Part shown: positions 51,793-61,031 of the stretch, piece by piece | How the letters are laid out: the number at the start of each line of letters is the position of its first letter | Numbering within the stretch: position 1 is the first letter of the stretch | Assembly (NCBI GenBank): GCA_031384605.1 | Contig: JANNAT010000141.1 | Coordinates: 62,001-126,000 of the forward strand | DNA length: 64,000 nt | Origin: JANNAT01 sp031384605 | GTDB lineage: Bacteria; Pseudomonadota; Alphaproteobacteria; Rhodobacterales; Rhodobacteraceae | Direction of reading: 5' to 3' | Position numbers and translations under genes: made by a program | Notes under the pieces: generated by a model | What the model saw: only the letters and a program-made list of their open reading frames with translations | What the model was told of the DNA's origin: nothing | Database searches by the model: none

Positions 51793-54700
51793 TTAACCCT
51801 GCAACGTCCGAACCCCATACCCCTCGCCCCGGGCCTTCATCGCAGCCACCACAGCAATGCTCGCCGCCGCTGTGGTAAAATACGGGATCTTGTCCATCAG
51901 GGCGACCCTCCGGATATCGCGGCTGTCCGATACCGCCTGCGTGCCCTCTGTCGTGTTCATCACCATGGCAATCTCATCATCCTTCAACCGATCCACGATG
52001 TTCGGGCGGCCTTCGTAGACTTTGTTTACATGCGTCGCTGGCACGCCTTGTGATTTCAGCCAAGCTGCGGTGCCTTTGGTGGCGATAATCTCAAACCCCA
52101 TGCCAACCAGATCGCGGGCGGCGTCTGCGAAGGCGTCCGTCTTGTCCATATCCTTGATGGAAACGAACACCCTGCCACCGTCTGGCAGCGTAACTCCGGC
52201 CCCCATTTGCGCCTTTAGAAACGCCAGCGCAAAGGTGCGGTCCCAGCCCATCACCTCGCCGGTAGACCGCATTTCCGGGCCCAGAACCGGATCAACACCG
52301 GGAAAGCGGGCGAACGGCAGCACGGCCTCTTTCACCGAAAACCACGGGGTGATCGGGTCGGCCAAAGTGTTCGGATCGGCCAGCGGCAGCGGTGTGTCGG
52401 GGCCGACGCCCGTGGCATAGGCGGGGCGCAGGGGGAAGTTCGACAAAGGCTCGCCCGCCATCAGACGCGCGGCGATGGCCGCGATGGCGCTGTCGGTGGC
52501 TTTGGCCACGAAAGGCACGGTGCGACTGGCACGCGGGTTCACTTCCAGCACATAGATATCGTCGCCTTTGATGGCAAATTGCACGTTCATCAGGCCCACT
52601 ACATTCAGCGCCAACGCCATTTGCACGGTCTGGCGTTTCAACTCGGCGATGGTTTCGGGGGTTAGGGAATGCGGCGGCAGGCAACAGGCGGAATCGCCCG
52701 AATGCACGCCGGCCTCTTCGATATGTTCCATAATTCCCGCGACATGCACCGACTTCCCATCCGAAAGCGCATCCACATCAACCTCAATCGCGCCCGACAG
52801 ATAACTGTCTAGCAGAACCGGGCTGTCACCCGAAACCTGCACGGCGGTGCGGATATAGCGTTCCAACTGCGCGTCATCGCGCACGATTTCCATCGCACGA
52901 CCGCCCAGCACGAAACTGGGGCGGATGACGAGGGGGTAGCCAACGTCGGCGGCCACCGCAAACGCCTCATCGCGCGAACGGGCCGTGCCGTTGTGCGGCT
53001 GTTTCAGCCCCAGCTTATGCAGCAGTTGCTGGAACCGCTCGCGGTCTTCGGCCAGATCAATTGCATCGGGCGTGGTGCCCAAGATGGGAATGCCCTCGTT
53101 GGCAAGGGCTTGCGCCAGTTTCAACGGCGTCTGGCCACCCAACTGCACGATCACCCCGTGCAAGGTGCCGTTTTCCTGTTCCACCCGCAGAATTTCCAGC
53201 ACGGATTCCAAGGTTAGCGGTTCGAAATACAAACGGTCCGAAGTGTCATAGTCGGTGGAAACCGTTTCCGGGTTGCAGTTCACCATGATCGTCTCATACC
53301 CCGCCTCCGTCAGGGCATAACAGGCGTGGACGCAGCAGTAGTCAAATTCAATCCCTTGGCCGATGCGGTTGGGGCCGCCGCCAAGGATAACGACCTTTTT
53401 GGCATTCGAAGGCCGCGCTTCGCATTCCACATCGCCCATCGCGGGGGCCTCATAGGTGGAATACATATAGGGGGTCTGCGCCTCAAATTCCGCAGCGCAG
53501 GTATCAATCCGTTTGAACACGGCCACCACGCCAAGGCGCACCCGGGCGCGCCTGATCTGCGCCTCATCCCGGCCCGTCAGGGTGGCCAGACGAGCATCGG
53601 TAAAGCCGAACATCTTCAGGCGGCGCAGGGCGGGGGCGGTGACGGGCAGGCCAGCCGTGCGAATATCAGCTTCGATATCAATGATTTCGCGGATGCGGGC
53701 CAGAAACCACGGATCAAAGCAAGTGATGGCGTTGATCTGGTCATCGGTAAACCCGTGCCGCATAGCTTGGGCAATCACGCGGATACGGTCGGGGGTTTGT
53801 TTTGACAGGGCTTGGGTAATGGCGGCAGGGGCGGGCGCACCTTCGATGGCAATCTCATCAAACCCCGACAGCCCGGTTTCCAACGATGCCAGCGCCTTTT
53901 GCATGGATTCGTGGATGGTGCGGCCAATCGCCATCACCTCACCCACCGATTTCATCGCGGTGGTCAGGTTCGGTTCAGACCCTGGGAATTTTTCGAACGC
54001 AAAGCGCGGGATTTTGGTGACGACATAGTCGATGGAGGGTTCAAACGATGCTGGCGTGACCTTGGTGATGTCGTTGTCCAATTCGTCCAGCGTATAGCCG
54101 ACGGCCAGTTTTGCGGCGACCTTGGCAATCGGAAACCCGGTGGCCTTGGACGCCAGCGCGGATGACCGTGATACCCGCGGGTTCATCTCGATCACCACCA
54201 TGCGGCCATCGGCAGGGTTGATTGCCCATTGCACGTTTGATCCGCCGGTTTCGACGCCAATTTCGCGCAGCACGGCAATGGAGCCGTTGCGCATGATCTG
54301 GTATTCTTTATCGGTCAGGGTCAGCGCGGGGGCGACCGTAATCGAATCCCCGGTATGCACGCCCATCGGATCGACGTTTTCGATGGCACAGATGATGATC
54401 GCATTGTCGGCGGTGTCGCGCACCACCTCCATCTCAAATTCTTTCCAACCGAGCAGGGATTCGTCGATCAGAATTTGGGCAACGGGCGATGCATCCAAAC
54501 CGCTACGGCAAATCGCCTCATAATCATCGCGGTTATAGGCCACACCGCCGCCCGTGCCGCCAAGGGTATAGGCGGGGCGGATGATGGCGGGCAGGCCGAC
54601 GTATTCGATGGCCGCCAGACATTCGGCCACGCCTGCGTTGATGTCATACTTGCCGTTCGGCAGTTTTGGCGCGGCGATGATGGTGGCCTTGGGGTTTTCC

Positions 54701-55122
54701 AGCCCAATCCGGTCCATCGCCTCACGGAACAGTTTGCGATCTTCTGCCATCTCAATAGCCGCTCGCTTGGCCCCGATCAGCTCGACCTTGAACTTTTCCA
54801 ATATTCCCATATCGGCAAGCGCCAGCGCTGTGTTCAGCCCGGTTTGCCCGCCCATCGTGGGCAGCAACGCGTCTGGGCGTTCTTTCTCGATGATTTTGGC
54901 GACAACTTCGGGCGTGATCGGTTCGATATAGGTGGCATCCGCCAGCCCCGGATCGGTCATGATGGTGGCGGGGTTGGAATTGACCAGCACCACCCGGTAG
55001 CCTTCTTCACGCAGCGCCTTGCAGGCTTGGGCACCGGAGTAATCAAACTCGCAGGCTTGGCCAATCACAATGGGCCCGGCACCGATGATCATGATGGATT
55101 TGATGTCGGTTCTTTTTGGCAT
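51793..55122 (-). CDS. carB: Carbamoyl-phosphate synthase large chain
   Basis: 1109-residue enzyme that makes carbamoyl phosphate for pyrimidines and arginine. It has two homologous ATP-grasp halves. The first starts MPKRTDIKSIMIIGAGPIVI and contains QACEFDYSGAQACKALREEGY. The second starts KKVVILGGGPNRIGQGIEFDYC. The C-terminal MGS-like allosteric domain follows. The ATG at 55120-55122 is chosen because residues before it (31 more in the open frame) do not fit the family. The small subunit gene carA is not in the window. Confidence 0.96.
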   Translation of the reverse strand: MPKRTDIKSIMIIGAGPIVIGQACEFDYSGAQACKALREEGYRVVLVNSNPATIMTDPGLADATYIEPITPEVVAKIIEKERPDALLPTMGGQTGLNTALALADMGILEKFKVELIGAKRAAIEMAEDRKLFREAMDRIGLENPKATIIAAPKLPNGKYDINAGVAECLAAIEYVGLPAIIRPAYTLGGTGGGVAYNRDDYEAICRSGLDASPVAQILIDESLLGWKEFEMEVVRDTADNAIIICAIENVDPMGVHTGDSITVAPALTLTDKEYQIMRNGSIAVLREIGVETGGSNVQWAINPADGRMVVIEMNPRVSRSSALASKATGFPIAKVAAKLAVGYTLDELDNDITKVTPASFEPSIDYVVTKIPRFAFEKFPGSEPNLTTAMKSVGEVMAIGRTIHESMQKALASLETGLSGFDEIAIEGAPAPAAITQALSKQTPDRIRVIAQAMRHGFTDDQINAITCFDPWFLARIREIIDIEADIRTAGLPVTAPALRRLKMFGFTDARLATLTGRDEAQIRRARVRLGVVAVFKRIDTCAAEFEAQTPYMYSTYEAPAMGDVECEARPSNAKKVVILGGGPNRIGQGIEFDYCCVHACYALTEAGYETIMVNCNPETVSTDYDTSDRLYFEPLTLESVLEILRVEQENGTLHGVIVQLGGQTPLKLAQALANEGIPILGTTPDAIDLAEDRERFQQLLHKLGLKQPHNGTARSRDEAFAVAADVGYPLVIRPSFVLGGRAMEIVRDDAQLERYIRTAVQVSGDSPVLLDSYLSGAIEVDVDALSDGKSVHVAGIMEHIEEAGVHSGDSACCLPPHSLTPETIAELKRQTVQMALALNVVGLMNVQFAIKGDDIYVLEVNPRASRTVPFVAKATDSAIAAIAARLMAGEPLSNFPLRPAYATGVGPDTPLPLADPNTLADPITPWFSVKEAVLPFARFPGVDPVLGPEMRSTGEVMGWDRTFALAFLKAQMGAGVTLPDGGRVFVSIKDMDKTDAFADAARDLVGMGFEIIATKGTAAWLKSQGVPATHVNKVYEGRPNIVDRLKDDEIAMVMNTTEGTQAVSDSRDIRRVALMDKIPYFTTAAASIAVVAAMKARGEGYGVRTLQG

Positions 55123-55205
55123 TGGGCCCCCCATAAGCGCAAAACTTCCGGGGTTATAGCGATGGGGGGCCGGGGTGCAAGGGCGGATGCGACACCGCAT
55201 AAGAA

Positions 55206-55233
55206 AAGGCGGCAAGGTTTCCCCCGCCGCCTT
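55206..55233 (-). terminator. Rho-independent terminator of the permease gene
   Basis: On the minus strand aaggcggc-N12-gccgcctt followed by ttctt. It lies 22 bases after the permease stop and upstream of carB. Confidence 0.75.
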
Positions 55234-55254
55234 CTGTTTCCTTAAAGAGCGCGA

Positions 55255-56841
55255 TCAAGCCTTTTCGCCAACCGCTTTTTCAGCAGCAGCAATTGCTGTT
55301 TTGCGCGCAGCAATCCGGTCGCCGACGGGTGGCCCTTCAAAGCGGCGGTTTTCGACCGTGAACCAAAGAACCAGCGCCAAGGCGATAAAGCCCAACACCA
55401 CATAAAGAACCCGCCCGTTTGGTGGGGCCACGGCGATGAACAAGATCACGCCCATACCGATGACGGCCAGAACTGTTATCAGTTTGTAAAGGCCAGCAGA
55501 CATTGCCCAAGGCCCAGGATTTGGCCATTTGGCGGTGCCATAAGCAAAGAGACCCGCAACCAGTGGCACCGTGAAAGACAAGAACAGGAAAATCAGTGTC
55601 GAGTTCACAACGATGAAGTAAATGGAGGTGCCAGCAACTTTCAAAGACATTGCCAAAAGCACATACAAGATACACAAAATTGTCGCTGTCCAGATTGCCG
55701 TCACCGGTGTGCGAAACTTTGGCGATACACTCGCAAGGGCTTTGGACCCGACCGGCATGCCGTCATCGCGCGCGAAAGCAAACAACATCCGGCTGGCCGA
55801 GGTAACCGTGGCCAAGCCACACAAAAACTGCGCAATCAAGATACCGACATAGATAAACAGCATCAGCCCGTTTGGAAGGATCGCTTCCATCGTTTTGAAG
55901 AACACCAGACCGCCTTGCGACGCGCCAACCGCCAAATCAGGCACGGCAAGCATGATGGCGCAGATCATTATCCAGCCAACCAACGATGACCAGAACACGG
56001 CATTCACGATCCCTTTGGGCACCGACATGGCGGCGTTCTTGGTTTCTTCAGAGGTATGCGCGGACGCATCATAACCCGTGATTGTATAAACCGGCAGCAG
56101 CAGGCAAAGCAAAAACAGATAGCCCATGTTTTGCGACTCTGGAAAGATGCCGCCGCCCGCAGCACCCGAAAAGTTGGTAAAAGTCCACAGCCGCGACACG
56201 TCAAGCGCAGGCGCAAAGTAAAGGCAGGCAACCACCAGCACAGCGGTAATCACAAAAATGATATAGCCAGAGATATCCGTCAGAAACGTTGTAGCTTTGA
56301 TGCCGATATGGTTAAAGATCGCCTGAACCGCGGTAATCACGGCTACAAAAATTACGATCTCCATATCTGATGTCGGATATGGCGTGATCGCGCCATCGGC
56401 CCCAGCAGTCCCAAACATCGCCCCAAAGCTGCCTTGAAAGAAATAGGCCGTGCCGATGTTGATGGCACCCAGCACCGTGATCAACCCCAAAAGGTTCAGC
56501 CAAGCCGTCAGCCATCCCCAAAAGCGGTTCCCTAGGATCGACGCCCAGTGATAAAGCCCCCCCGCCGTTGGAAAGGCGGATGCAATCTGCGCCATTGCCA
56601 GCGCAAACATGCCCGACAAGGCGCAACCCACGATCCACCCGATGCCCGCGCCCGCGCCACCAACCGATGAAATCGCTTGGGCGAAAGAGTTGATCCCGCC
56701 GGACAGAATACAGATGATCGAAAATGAGATCGCAAAGTTCGAAAACTTTGACATGCTGCGGGACAGTTCCTGGGCATAGCCCATGCCGTGCAAGACCTTC
56801 AGGTCTTCACTCCGGTCTTTGTCAGAATACTTTTCTGCCAT
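55255..56841 (-). CDS. APC-superfamily amino acid permease
   Basis: 528-residue inner-membrane transporter with about 12 helices. The conserved first-helix region FSNFAISFSIICILSGGINSF and the mid-protein SAHTSEETKNAAMSVPKGI are typical of the amino acid/choline (ACT) branch, which includes GABA and other amino acid permeases. The substrate cannot be fixed. agaggga precedes the ATG. It is transcribed alone with its own terminator and is divergent from pabB. Confidence 0.88.
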   Translation of the reverse strand: MAEKYSDKDRSEDLKVLHGMGYAQELSRSMSKFSNFAISFSIICILSGGINSFAQAISSVGGAGAGIGWIVGCALSGMFALAMAQIASAFPTAGGLYHWASILGNRFWGWLTAWLNLLGLITVLGAINIGTAYFFQGSFGAMFGTAGADGAITPYPTSDMEIVIFVAVITAVQAIFNHIGIKATTFLTDISGYIIFVITAVLVVACLYFAPALDVSRLWTFTNFSGAAGGGIFPESQNMGYLFLLCLLLPVYTITGYDASAHTSEETKNAAMSVPKGIVNAVFWSSLVGWIMICAIMLAVPDLAVGASQGGLVFFKTMEAILPNGLMLFIYVGILIAQFLCGLATVTSASRMLFAFARDDGMPVGSKALASVSPKFRTPVTAIWTATILCILYVLLAMSLKVAGTSIYFIVVNSTLIFLFLSFTVPLVAGLFAYGTAKWPNPGPWAMSAGLYKLITVLAVIGMGVILFIAVAPPNGRVLYVVLGFIALALVLWFTVENRRFEGPPVGDRIAARKTAIAAAEKAVGEKA

Positions 56842-57106
56842 TTTTTCCGTTTCCCTCTGGACCGCTTTTAGGTCGTGTTGTTGTTAAGGTCGGGGTGACT
56901 TTGCCCTACCTGATCCGCAACAGAACCGGATTTCGACAATCTGGCAAGCATTGAATAGAAAATTTCAGAAATGCCCCAAGATTGCCTGTCTCAAAGGCGT
57001 CGTGAAACGGTGTGTCGTAAATTGCAGGCAGTGTGGCGGATCGGCTCTGGTCGGGTGCCCGGCAGTGCCCTAGGTGAAAGGGACAGCAGGTAAGGGCGGG
57101 TGCGGC

Positions 57107-58249
57107 GTGATTTTGTGCGAAGATGGACCGGGCGGTGTGCCTGCGCTGTTTGACGGCGCGGAACGGCTGGTTCTGGCGCATCGTTTGGATCAGGTGGCAC
57201 CGGCCTTGGCCGAATTGGACTGCGCCCGCGCGGCGGGCAAATGGGTGGCGGGGTATCTGGCCTATGAGGCGGGCTATGCGTTTGAATCCCGGCTTGCGGT
57301 GTTGATGCCCGCAGCTATGGCCACGCCCTTGCTGGCCTTTGGCATCTATCCGGCCCCCCAAGATGCTGGCCTAATGCTGGCACAAGCCGCAACTCAGGCA
57401 CAGGGCGTATCGCTTGCGCCCCTTGTGCCGATGATCAGCCGCGAAGCCTATGGCGCGGCGTTTGATCAGGTGAAAACCTACATCGCGGCGGGCGATTGCT
57501 ATCAGATCAACCTGACCTTTCCGATGACATCGCACCTGCAGCACGGGTCAGCCCTTGGCCTTTTTGGCGCGTTGCGCGTGGGGCAAACCGTGCGGCATGG
57601 CGCGTTTGTTGATCTGGGTGTGGGGCCAGTTTTGGTATCACGCAGCCCGGAGTTATTTCTGCGCATCGACGCTGATGGCCGCATTGAAACCCGGCCGATG
57701 AAAGGCACCGCCCTGCGCGATGCAGATCCGGTGCGCGACGCTGAACTGGCCGAAGAGTTGCGCGCATCAGCCAAGGGGCAGGCCGAAAACCTGATGATCG
57801 TCGATCTTTTGCGCAATGATATCGCGCGGATCAGCCGGGTGGGGTCGGTCAAAGTGCCGAAGTTATTCGCGGTCGAAAGCTATGCTACTGTGCATCAGAT
57901 GGTGTCCACTGTGGTGGGGCAGTTGATTGACGAGCCGTCGATGGTGGGGGTAATGGCGGCGCTGTTCCCTTGTGGGTCGATCACCGGCGCGCCGAAAATC
58001 CGCGCGATGCAGATCATCCGCGAGGTTGAGCCGCACGCGCGCGGGCCTTATTGCGGCGCGATTGGCTGGATGGCCCCGGATGGCGCGGCGCGATTCAACG
58101 TGGCCATTCGCACGTTGCAAGTTCATGATGACAATAGTGTTGTATTGAATGTCGGTGGCGGGATTGTGCAAGACAGCACCGCCGATGGCGAATGGGAGGA
58201 GGCGTTGTGGAAAGCACGCTACGCGCAGCGGCTGGTGCGCCGGACCTGA
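57107..58249 (+). CDS. pabB: Aminodeoxychorismate synthase component I (PabB)
   Basis: 380-residue chorismate-utilising enzyme that aminates chorismate in folate synthesis. The family segments are YQINLTFPM, ETRPMKGTALRD, DLLRNDIARI and the GSITGAPKIRAMQII loop. I prefer the GTG at 57107 (MILCEDGPGG) because the family starts with an I-L-F/C-D-x-GP motif; another GTG at 57074 would add 11 residues. It overlaps the following aminotransferase-type gene by 43 bases, the usual pabB-pabC pairing in this group. The glutaminase subunit is not adjacent. Confidence 0.88.
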   Translation: MILCEDGPGGVPALFDGAERLVLAHRLDQVAPALAELDCARAAGKWVAGYLAYEAGYAFESRLAVLMPAAMATPLLAFGIYPAPQDAGLMLAQAATQAQGVSLAPLVPMISREAYGAAFDQVKTYIAAGDCYQINLTFPMTSHLQHGSALGLFGALRVGQTVRHGAFVDLGVGPVLVSRSPELFLRIDADGRIETRPMKGTALRDADPVRDAELAEELRASAKGQAENLMIVDLLRNDIARISRVGSVKVPKLFAVESYATVHQMVSTVVGQLIDEPSMVGVMAALFPCGSITGAPKIRAMQIIREVEPHARGPYCGAIGWMAPDGAARFNVAIRTLQVHDDNSVVLNVGGGIVQDSTADGEWEEALWKARYAQRLVRRT

Positions 58250-58836
58250 TGCTGATCGAAACACTGGGCTGGAATGGCGCGGCCTTTGCCCGGCTTGATC
58301 TGCATCTGGCGCGGCTGGCGCGGTCGGCGACCATGCTAGATTGGCCTTGCGGTGATGCGGCAGCGGCTTTGCACGCGGCGGTCCCAGCGAATGCGGCGCG
58401 GGTGCGTCTGACCTTGGATGCATTCGGAAAATTCGACGTGACGGTTGCGCAGATGCCAGCGCCAATTCCTGTTTGGCGGTTGGGATTGGCAAAAGCGCGG
58501 CTAAAGTCTGCTGACCCATGGCTAACCCTGAAATCCACCAACCGCAGCGCCTATGACGCCGCCCGCGCGAACCTGCCTGTTGGTGTGGATGAAGTCATCT
58601 TTCAAAACGAAAGCGGGCAGGTTTGCGATGGCACAATCACCACATTGTTCTTTGATCGCGGCAACGGCTTGCGCACGCCACCACTGCAGTGCGGCCTGTT
58701 ACCGGGTGTGTTGCGGGCCGAAATGAATGTGCCCGAAGAGGTTCTGATGGTGGAAGACCTGCCAAACCTGCGTCTTTGGGTCGGAAATTCGCTGCGCGGT
58801 TTGGCCCCCGCTATATGGGGAACGAAACCACAATGA
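58207..58836 (+). CDS. Class IV aminotransferase-fold protein (PabC-like lyase)
   Basis: 209 residues of the PLP-dependent class IV fold, as in aminodeoxychorismate lyase and branched-chain transaminases. The PLP lysine is in LKSTNRSAYDAAR, and VIFQNESGQVCDGTITTLFF and GLLPGVLRAEM are typical. The GTG at 58207 has ggaggagg in front; an ATG 5 codons earlier is possible. It lies inside the end of pabB. It most likely releases pyruvate from aminodeoxychorismate to give 4-aminobenzoate. It is shorter than E. coli PabC (269). Confidence 0.82.
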   Translation: MESTLRAAAGAPDLMLIETLGWNGAAFARLDLHLARLARSATMLDWPCGDAAAALHAAVPANAARVRLTLDAFGKFDVTVAQMPAPIPVWRLGLAKARLKSADPWLTLKSTNRSAYDAARANLPVGVDEVIFQNESGQVCDGTITTLFFDRGNGLRTPPLQCGLLPGVLRAEMNVPEEVLMVEDLPNLRLWVGNSLRGLAPAIWGTKPQ

Positions 58837-58914
58837 AACGGCCTTGGGCTTGACTTCGCGGGTCTGTCAGGGTGTATCGGGCCGGAACCATTTGCCCATT
58901 AAAAGGGGACGCCG

Positions 58915-60873
58915 ATGCACGCCTATCGCAGCCATAAATGCCACGAGTTGAACACCGCCCATGTGGGCCAGAATGTGCGGCTTTCGGGCTGGGTGCACCG
59001 GGTGCGCGATCATGGCGGTGTGTTGTTTATCGACCTGCGCGACCATTACGGCATCACCCAAGTGATCGCCGATAGTGACAGTGCGGCCTTTGCCGACATC
59101 GAAAAACTGCGCGCCGAATGGGTGGTCTGCATTGATGGCCTTGTGAAAGCCCGGTCTGCAGCACTGGTGAACCCCAAACTGCCAACCGGCGCGATTGAGG
59201 TTTACGCCACCGGCGTCACGGTATTGGGAGAGGCCGCCGATCTGCCAATGCCGGTGTTTGGCGAGGTGGACTATCCCGAAGAAACCCGGCTGACCTATCG
59301 GTTTTTAGACCTGCGCCGTGACCGGTTGCACCGCAACATGATGCTGCGCAGCAACGTAGTGCGGTCGATGCGCAAGCGGATGTGGGATCAGGGGTTCAAC
59401 GAATTTCAAACCCCAATCATCACCGCCAGCAGCCCCGAAGGTGCGCGCGATTTTCTGGTGCCGTCGCGCCTGCATCCGGGCAAGTTCTATGCCCTGCCGC
59501 AGGCCCCGCAGCAGTTCAAACAGCTGATCATGGTGGCGGGGTTTGACCGGTATTTCCAGATAGCACCCTGTTTCCGCGATGAAGACCCGCGCGCAGACCG
59601 ATCCCCCACCGACTTCTATCAGCTTGATATTGAAATGAGTTTTGTTGAGCAGGAAGACGTCTTTGCCGCCGTGCAGCCGGTTATTCAGGGGATTTTTGAG
59701 GAATTCGCGCCGGAGAAGAAAACCTATTCGGATTGGACGAAGATTTCCTATCGGGATGCCTACAAATGGTATGGCAGCGACAAACCCGACCTGCGCAACC
59801 CGATCAAGATGCAGGATGTAAGCGAACATTTTGCTGGGTCAGGCTTTGCGATTTTCGCCAAGCTGCTGGAAAACGAAGGCACAGAAATTCGCGCCATTCC
59901 TGCCCCCAAGGGACCGTCGGGAGAACCTGTGGGGCGCAAGTTTTGTGACAGGATGAACGCGTTTGCCCAGAAGGAAGGGCTGCCGGGGATGGGGTATATC
60001 TTCTGGCGGGAAGAGGATTTACCTGATGAAGCGAAAGTCGACCATTCACATCCCCTATTTAAGGTTTGGTTTGCACAAATGGAGGATTTGGCTGCACAAG
60101 ATGACCGCGGGCTTCTAACGGCTGAACAGAAGCAGTATTTACGGAAACCCATTCCCCAACTTCCGGAGCAATGGCCGTTTCATTCATTCACTTACTTCGC
60201 GGGGGCAGGCCCCCTCGCCAAAAACATTGGCCCCGAACGCACCGAGGCGATCCGCCAACAACTCGGCCTTGGCCTCGGCGACGCTGCCTTCTTCCTTGGC
60301 GGCAAACCCGAAACGTTCGAAGCCGTCGCAGGCCGCGCGCGCAATGAAATCGGGCGCGAGTTGAAACTCACCGAAGAAAACTGCTTCAAATTCGCCTGGA
60401 TCGTCGATTTCCCGATGTATGAGAAAACCGACGACGGCAAAATTGATTTCAGCCACAATCCGTTTTCGATGCCCCAAGGTGGGTTAGAGGCATTGAACGG
60501 CGATCCCCTACAGGTTTACGCCTATCAATACGATTTGGCCTGCAACGGCTATGAATTGATCAGCGGCGGCATCCGCAACCATAAACCCGAGATCATGTTC
60601 AAGGCGTTCGAACTTGCGGGTTATCCGAATTCCGAGGTTGAAAAGCGCTTTGGCGGCATGGTCAAGGCGTTCAAATACGGCGCGCCGCCCCATGGCGGTT
60701 GTGCGGCGGGCATCGACCGGATCGTGATGCTGCTGGCGGATGAGGCGAACATCCGCGAGGTGATCATGTTCCCGATGAACCAACGTGCCGAAGATCTGCT
60801 GATGGGCGCGCCATCGGAACCCCTGAATGCCCAATTGCGCGAATTGAACTTGCGGGTGGTTCCCAAAGAGTGA
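58915..60873 (+). CDS. aspS: Aspartyl-tRNA synthetase with internal insertion
   Basis: 652-residue class II synthetase that charges tRNA-Asp (possibly also tRNA-Asn). An OB-fold tRNA-binding domain (LSGWVHRVRDHGGVLFIDLRD) is followed by catalytic motif segments QAPQQFKQLIM, FRDEDPRADRSPTDFYQLDIEMSF and AAGIDRIVMLL. The GAD-type inserted domain contains an extra stretch of about 62 residues (367-428) between GYIFWRE and AGPLAKNIGPERTEAIR. This makes the protein about 60 residues longer than usual. The insertion is visibly more AT-rich than the rest of the gene. Confidence 0.93.
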   Translation: MHAYRSHKCHELNTAHVGQNVRLSGWVHRVRDHGGVLFIDLRDHYGITQVIADSDSAAFADIEKLRAEWVVCIDGLVKARSAALVNPKLPTGAIEVYATGVTVLGEAADLPMPVFGEVDYPEETRLTYRFLDLRRDRLHRNMMLRSNVVRSMRKRMWDQGFNEFQTPIITASSPEGARDFLVPSRLHPGKFYALPQAPQQFKQLIMVAGFDRYFQIAPCFRDEDPRADRSPTDFYQLDIEMSFVEQEDVFAAVQPVIQGIFEEFAPEKKTYSDWTKISYRDAYKWYGSDKPDLRNPIKMQDVSEHFAGSGFAIFAKLLENEGTEIRAIPAPKGPSGEPVGRKFCDRMNAFAQKEGLPGMGYIFWREEDLPDEAKVDHSHPLFKVWFAQMEDLAAQDDRGLLTAEQKQYLRKPIPQLPEQWPFHSFTYFAGAGPLAKNIGPERTEAIRQQLGLGLGDAAFFLGGKPETFEAVAGRARNEIGRELKLTEENCFKFAWIVDFPMYEKTDDGKIDFSHNPFSMPQGGLEALNGDPLQVYAYQYDLACNGYELISGGIRNHKPEIMFKAFELAGYPNSEVEKRFGGMVKAFKYGAPPHGGCAAGIDRIVMLLADEANIREVIMFPMNQRAEDLLMGAPSEPLNAQLRELNLRVVPKE

Positions 60874-61031
60874 CGCGCGCGATCCTTTTGCGGTAACGCT
60901 GCACCGACGGAAAATCTTATCCGGTGCGTATGATTGCCAAGCGGCTATCCACCGATAGCCGCGCTTGGGGCGATGCAATATCGGGTGTTGCGCCCTATAT
61001 CCACCGCAGAGCGTCGCAACAGGAGACAGCC

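Noticed and set aside
57074..57106. Upstream GTG start for pabB
   Set aside because: Adds 11 residues not matching the family N-terminus; the GTG at 57107 fits better.
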